Origin: JBHHXR01 sp046757205
Lineage (GTDB): Bacteria; Pseudomonadota; Alphaproteobacteria; Rhodobacterales; Rhodobacteraceae
NCBI GenBank assembly: GCA_046757205.1
Contig: JBHHXR010000207.1
Coordinates: 1 to 6,090, forward strand
Direction: 5' to 3'
DNA length: 6,090 nt
Shown here: one piece after another, positions 5,013 through 6,090 of the stretch
Layout: each line of letters opens with the position of its first letter
Position numbering within the stretch: position 1 is the first letter of the stretch
Made by a program: the position numbers and the translations under genes
The notes under the pieces: model-generated
What the model saw: the letters and a program-made list of their open reading frames with translations, nothing else
What the model was told of the DNA's origin: nothing
Databases searched by the model: none

Positions 5013-5042
5013 GTGGCAAGCACGGGGCGTTCTGCCCAAAAG

Positions 5043-5105
5043 ATGCATTTTCCCTTTCGAAAATGGAACGCCGGCGGCTCTCAGGCCGGCGCAAACGCGA
5101 GTTAG
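5043..5105 (+). CDS. Possible 20-codon rho leader peptide
   Basis: An ATG at 5043 opens a 20-codon frame, MHFPFRKW followed by NAGGSQAGANAS, that stops with TAG at 5103-5105, two bases before the rho ATG at 5108. It starts about 24 nt downstream of the predicted transcription start and spans both strong hairpins of the leader. In E. coli, rho also has a short leader ORF (rhoL) and is autoregulated in its leader; whether this one is equivalent is inference. Against it: no Shine-Dalgarno is visible before the ATG, and the sequence may be shaped by RNA structure rather than coding. Confidence 0.3.
   Translation: MHFPFRKWNAGGSQAGANAS
5046..5091 (+). promoter_or_regulatory. Two tandem hairpins in the rho leader
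   Basis: Hairpin one pairs CATTTTC (5046-5052) with GAAAATG (5059-5065) around a six-base loop. Hairpin two pairs CGCCGGC (5069-5075) with GCCGGCG (5085-5091) around a nine-base loop. Both stems are seven perfect pairs. A smaller GGGC/GCCC hairpin (5025-5037) precedes them. The second stem ends 16 bases before the rho ATG, close to where a 30S subunit would bind. No T-tract follows, so neither is a standard intrinsic terminator. Their place suggests control of rho translation or of Rho-dependent attenuation. Confidence 0.48.
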
Positions 5106-5107
5106 CT

Positions 5108-6090
5108 ATGGAATTCACCGAACTTTCCCTCGTGGACCTGAAGTCGCGAACCCCGGCGGCGCTTCTGGCGATGGCCGAGGAACTGGAAATCGACAACGCC
5201 TCGACCATGCGCAAGGGCGACATGATGTTCGCCATCCTGAAGGAACTGGCGGACGAAGGGGTGGAAATCTCCGGCGACGGCGTGCTGGAGGTCTTGCAGG
5301 ACGGTTTCGGGTTCCTGCGGTCACCGGAAGCGAACTACCTGCCCGGCCCCGACGACATCTATGTCAGCCCGAACCAGATCAAGAAATTCTCGCTTCGTAC
5401 CGGCGACACCGTCGAGGGCTTGATACGCGCGCCGAAGGAAGGCGAGCGGTATTTCGGGCTGGTCAAGGTGTCCAAGATAAACTTCGAGGACCCCGACGCC
5501 GCCCGGCACAAGGTGCATTTCGACAACCTCACGCCGCTCTATCCCGATGAGCGCCTGAAGATGGAGATCGAGGATTCCACCAGCAAGGACAAGTCGGCGC
5601 GGGTGATCGACCTCGTTGCCCCGATCGGAAAGGGCCAGCGCTGCCTGATCGTGGCGCCGCCGAGAACCGGTAAGACGGTCATTCTCCAGAATATCGCCCA
5701 TTCGGTGGAAAAGAATCACCCCGAATGCTTCCTCATCGTGCTGCTCGTCGACGAACGGCCGGAGGAGGTGACCGACATGCAGCGCTCGGTCATTGGAGAG
5801 GTGGTTTCCTCGACTTTCGACGAACCGGCGACACGCCACGTCGCGGTCGCCGAGATGGTGATCGAAAAGGCCAAGCGGCTGGTCGAGCACAAGCGCGACG
5901 TGGTGATCCTGCTGGATTCGATCACCCGGCTGGCGCGCGCCTACAACACCGTGGTGCCGTCGTCGGGCAAGGTGCTGACCGGCGGCGTCGACGCCAACGC
6001 GCTGCAGCGGCCCAAGCGCTTCTTCGGGGCGGCGCGCAACATCGAGGAGGGCGGCTCGCTGACCATCATCTCGTCGGCGCTGATCGACAC
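5108..6090 (+). CDS. rho: Transcription termination factor Rho (3' end outside window)
   Basis: Rho is a hexameric RNA-dependent ATPase and helicase that ends transcription at C-rich, untranslated RNA. The window holds the first 327 residues; about 90 are probably missing, judging from the 419 residues of E. coli Rho. The N-terminal helical domain includes ELEIDNASTMRKGDMMF (25-41). The primary RNA-binding domain has DGFGFLR (65-71). The ATPase domain shows Walker A APPRTGKT (183-190, K189), LLVDERPEEVTDM (212-224, with E216 as the likely catalytic glutamate), Walker B VVILLDSITRLARAYN (265-280, D270) and the Q-loop VLTGGVDANALQRPKRFFG (289-307). The arginine finger lies beyond the edge. The ATG at 5108 has only a weak GAG (5099-5101) upstream, which fits tight translational control. 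Codons keep the neighbours' G/C-ending bias. The gene is intact as far as seen. Confidence 0.97.
   Translation, partial: MEFTELSLVDLKSRTPAALLAMAEELEIDNASTMRKGDMMFAILKELADEGVEISGDGVLEVLQDGFGFLRSPEANYLPGPDDIYVSPNQIKKFSLRTGDTVEGLIRAPKEGERYFGLVKVSKINFEDPDAARHKVHFDNLTPLYPDERLKMEIEDSTSKDKSARVIDLVAPIGKGQRCLIVAPPRTGKTVILQNIAHSVEKNHPECFLIVLLVDERPEEVTDMQRSVIGEVVSSTFDEPATRHVAVAEMVIEKAKRLVEHKRDVVILLDSITRLARAYNTVVPSSGKVLTGGVDANALQRPKRFFGAARNIEEGGSLTIISSALID

Overview
The window looks like chromosomal DNA of an alphaproteobacterium. It is G+C-rich with strong third-position G/C, and the protein sequences and gene order (fxsA, secB, dnaQ, coaE, aroE, maf, then hemJ and rho) match the cluster that flanks the replication origin in Caulobacter, Rickettsia and relatives. 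I cannot resolve the order or genus. No mobile element, CRISPR array, rRNA or tRNA was seen.

Layout. Positions 66-1104 hold two rightward genes, fxsA (small membrane protein) and secB (export chaperone). Positions 1101-4008 hold a tightly packed leftward unit of five reading frames: an unrecognised 58-residue small ORF, maf, aroE, coaE and dnaQ. Each overlaps the next by 4 or 8 bases. secB and dnaQ converge and their stop codons share one CTAG. Positions 4009-4514 (506 bp) carry no convincing gene but have DnaA-box-like nonamers, an A+T-rich patch with a palindrome, two more inverted repeats and a small cluster of GANTC sites. Positions 4515-4970 hold hemJ. Rightward of that are a promoter-like sequence, a structured leader with a possible 20-codon leader peptide, and rho, which runs off the right edge.

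Interpretation. Transcription diverges from the 4009-4514 gap on both sides, as expected if replication starts there and the nearest genes are co-directional with the forks. I therefore propose the gap as the chromosomal origin (oriC). Two genes usually found in this neighbourhood, hemE and the ppsR-type (DUF299) regulator, are absent. The 58-residue ORF stands directly upstream of maf, where ppsR would be expected. The best candidates for something undescribed are this small ORF, the detailed origin architecture (no CtrA-type TTAA-N7-TTAA site) and the rho leader.

Job of the genes: SecB and FxsA concern protein export and the membrane. Maf, CoaE and AroE serve nucleotide sanitation, CoA synthesis and aromatic synthesis. 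DnaQ is replicative proofreading, HemJ acts in late haem synthesis, and Rho terminates transcription. They are unrelated in pathway and appear to be held together by location near the origin.
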